From a bacterium (GTDB lineage Bacteria > Atribacterota > JS1 > SB-45 > 34-128), in contig JAHIPR010000206.1 of assembly GCA_018903015.1 (NCBI GenBank), forward strand, positions 1-24,146: a stretch of 24,146 bases of DNA, read 5' to 3'. The stretch's first letter is position 1. Every line of letters starts with the position of its first letter. A model generated the notes under the pieces. The model was given only the letters and a program-made list of their open reading frames with translations. It did no database searches and was not told the origin of the DNA. The translations under genes and the position numbers were made by a program. This document shows, piece by piece, positions 23,309 to 24,146 of this stretch.

Positions 23309-23707
23309 ATGACTATCATAGAAATTGCAGCAAAATCAATATTGCGCAAATACAAGAAAATAGATTCCTGGTTTATCTCCCGTTATGGAATGAATTTATA
23401 TAGGGGTTGTATCCACAACTGTATTTATTGTGATGGAAGGTCAGAGAGTTATTATGTAGATGGGGAGTTCGGGGAAGACGTAACTGTCAAAATAAATGCC
23501 ATAGAGATTTTACGACGAGAATTAGACCCTAAGAGAAAACGTGCTCCTTTCAAAAGAAGTTTTATTATGATAGGCGGCGGTGTCGGTAATAGCTATCAAC
23601 CAATCGAAGAGAAGTATCAACTAAGTCGAAAAGTTCTTGAACTTATAGAGGAATATGATTTTCCCATTCACGTTCTTACCAAATCAACACTTATAAAAAT
23701 ATATTAG
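23309..23707 (+). pseudogene. Truncated radical SAM protein (spore photoproduct lyase-like)
   Basis: The frame encodes the first 130 or so residues of an SPL-family radical SAM protein: EIAAKSILRKYKKIDSWFIS, then YRGCIHNCIYCDGR with the C-x3-C-x2-C cluster motif, MIGGGVGNSYQPIEEKYQLS and IHVLTKSTLI, where intact members continue KRDxxLLEEIN. Here the frame ends in IKIY and a stop, while the next frame reads NILEEND, consistent with a frameshift. Normal length is about 280-340 residues. No good ribosome site is visible (an earlier ATG in frame is at 23273). A decayed gene is most likely. Confidence 0.75.
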
Positions 23708-23946
23708 AAGAAAATGATTTAGTGGTAGTAGTATTAGAGCATATTGATTATCTTTTAAAACTAAAAGGAAGAACTTCCCCCTATGGTTATGCCGCCTATT
23801 CAATCTCACAACTAAAAGAACCTTTATCATCGATAAAGAGAGAATTGAAAAGAATAAACGGAGTAGGCAAAGTAACAGAGAAGATTATACTGGAAATACT
23901 CGAAACCAAAAGTTCATCTTATTATAAAAAATTATTAACTGGGTAA
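23698..23946 (+). pseudogene. Helix-hairpin-helix (PolX N-terminus-like) fragment
   Basis: The open frame reads NILEENDLVVVVLEHIDYLL at its start, then YAAYSISQLKEPL, and KRINGVGKVTEKIILEILET, SSYYKKLL. The second half looks like the N-terminal HHH domain of PolX-type or related DNA-binding proteins (LxEIAxLLxLKGExPxxxxAY, then IPGVGKxxAEKIxExLETG). It fuses to the frameshifted tail of the radical SAM gene without its own start, apart from a GTG at 23722 with no ribosome site. It looks like a deletion scar joining two gene remnants. Confidence 0.5.
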
Positions 23947-23953
23947 ATATAAT

Positions 23954-24034
23954 AAATTACCTGCCTATATTATATATTTGATCTTTTTTCGGGACATAGA
24001 AAAAAAATAAATAAAAACTATAGGCAGGCAATTT
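23954..24034. terminator. Inverted repeat after the acr3 gene
   Basis: AAATTACCTGCCTATA (23954-23969) pairs with TATAGGCAGGCAATTT (24019-24034) with one mismatch, around a loop of 49 bases containing T- and A-runs. It lies directly after the acr3 stop. It could be a bidirectional terminator or the footprint of a small insertion. Confidence 0.5.
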
Positions 24035-24038
24035 AATT

Positions 24039-24146
24039 TTAAAAGAAATTTCGCGTTCTTTTACAAACAGAAACAAGCATTAACATTACCGGAACTTCAA
24101 TTAAAACTCCTACTACTGTCGCTAAAGCAGCACCAGAAGATATACC
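24039..24146 (-). CDS. acr3: Acr3-type arsenite efflux permease, C-terminal part
   Basis: Partial gene running off the window edge. The visible C-terminus reads [20 protein letters not shown], then [15 protein letters not shown] and stop. This matches the last membrane helix of Acr3 (ArsB/BASS-type) arsenite permeases, which end with [21 protein letters not shown]. It would export As(III), probably with ArsA as ATPase partner. Located upstream of arsR on the same strand, but separated by about 1.3 kb containing gene remnants on the other strand. Confidence 0.88.
   Translation of the reverse strand, partial: GISSGAALATVVGVLIEVPVMLMLVSVCKRTRNFF

Noticed and set aside
23188..23403. A 71-codon forward frame overlapping the radical SAM remnant
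   Set aside because: It overlaps the recognisable cluster-binding coding region in another frame and resembles no family.
1..24146. CRISPR array or complete insertion sequence
   Set aside because: I saw no regularly spaced direct repeats and no transposase gene; repeats here are isolated palindromes of differing sequence.

Overview
The window is a low-GC bacterial chromosome segment. The gene set points to an anaerobic, probably fermentative bacterium: a tungsten/molybdenum aldehyde:ferredoxin oxidoreductase (AOR) family enzyme, ferrous iron uptake (FeoAB), an NhaC-type sodium antiporter, a CstA-type transporter, and cofactor scavenging rather than synthesis. An Atribacterota-like or clostridia-like lineage would fit, but no ribosomal RNA or marker gene is present, so this is only an inference.

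Layout. 1-339: intergenic repeats. 340-4824: class III aminotransferase, COG2403-type P-loop GTPase (cyclic 2,3-diphosphoglycerate synthetase family) and NhaC antiporter, all forward. 5057-7416: AOR-family oxidoreductase translationally coupled to a MoaD/ThiS-like protein, closed by a strong terminator. 7510-10274: DtxR/MntR-type regulator, FeoA and FeoB, with a recognisable promoter and operator-like site. 10275-10677: repeats and the stump of a GIY-YIG (DUF123) gene. 10666-12254: reverse-strand pair, a zinc-ribbon protein and a 398-residue protein whose motif order resembles a very divergent RtcB RNA ligase. 12433-14702: an unknown protein behind a SigH-like promoter, then a CstA-family transporter. 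15080-19266: a cofactor and nucleotide salvage cluster comprising a LipM/LplA-like acyltransferase, two tandem deoxynucleoside kinases, a flavodoxin-fold protein, BirA, and BioY behind a clear BirA operator. 19469-19545: tRNA-Pro(CGG).

19524-24146 looks like an acquired arsenic-response segment. On the reverse strand it carries an Acr3 efflux permease (only its C-terminus is in the window), arsR, a single-domain arsA, a Cys-Cys thioredoxin-fold (ArsD-like) chaperone, and two class I methyltransferases. The last methyltransferase ends inside the 3' end of the tRNA gene, which is the classic place for island integration. Remnants of a radical SAM (spore photoproduct lyase-like) gene and of a helix-hairpin-helix gene lie between acr3 and arsR.

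How it fits together: AOR needs a pterin cofactor and iron-sulfur clusters, and iron supply is handled by the adjacent DtxR-FeoAB unit. BirA is both ligase and probable repressor of the biotin importer BioY. ArsR probably controls itself and arsA through two nearly identical palindromes. The points most worth follow-up are the RtcB-like protein, the ars cassette with its methyltransferases and tRNA junction, the twin SigH-like promoters, and the modular intergenic repeats.
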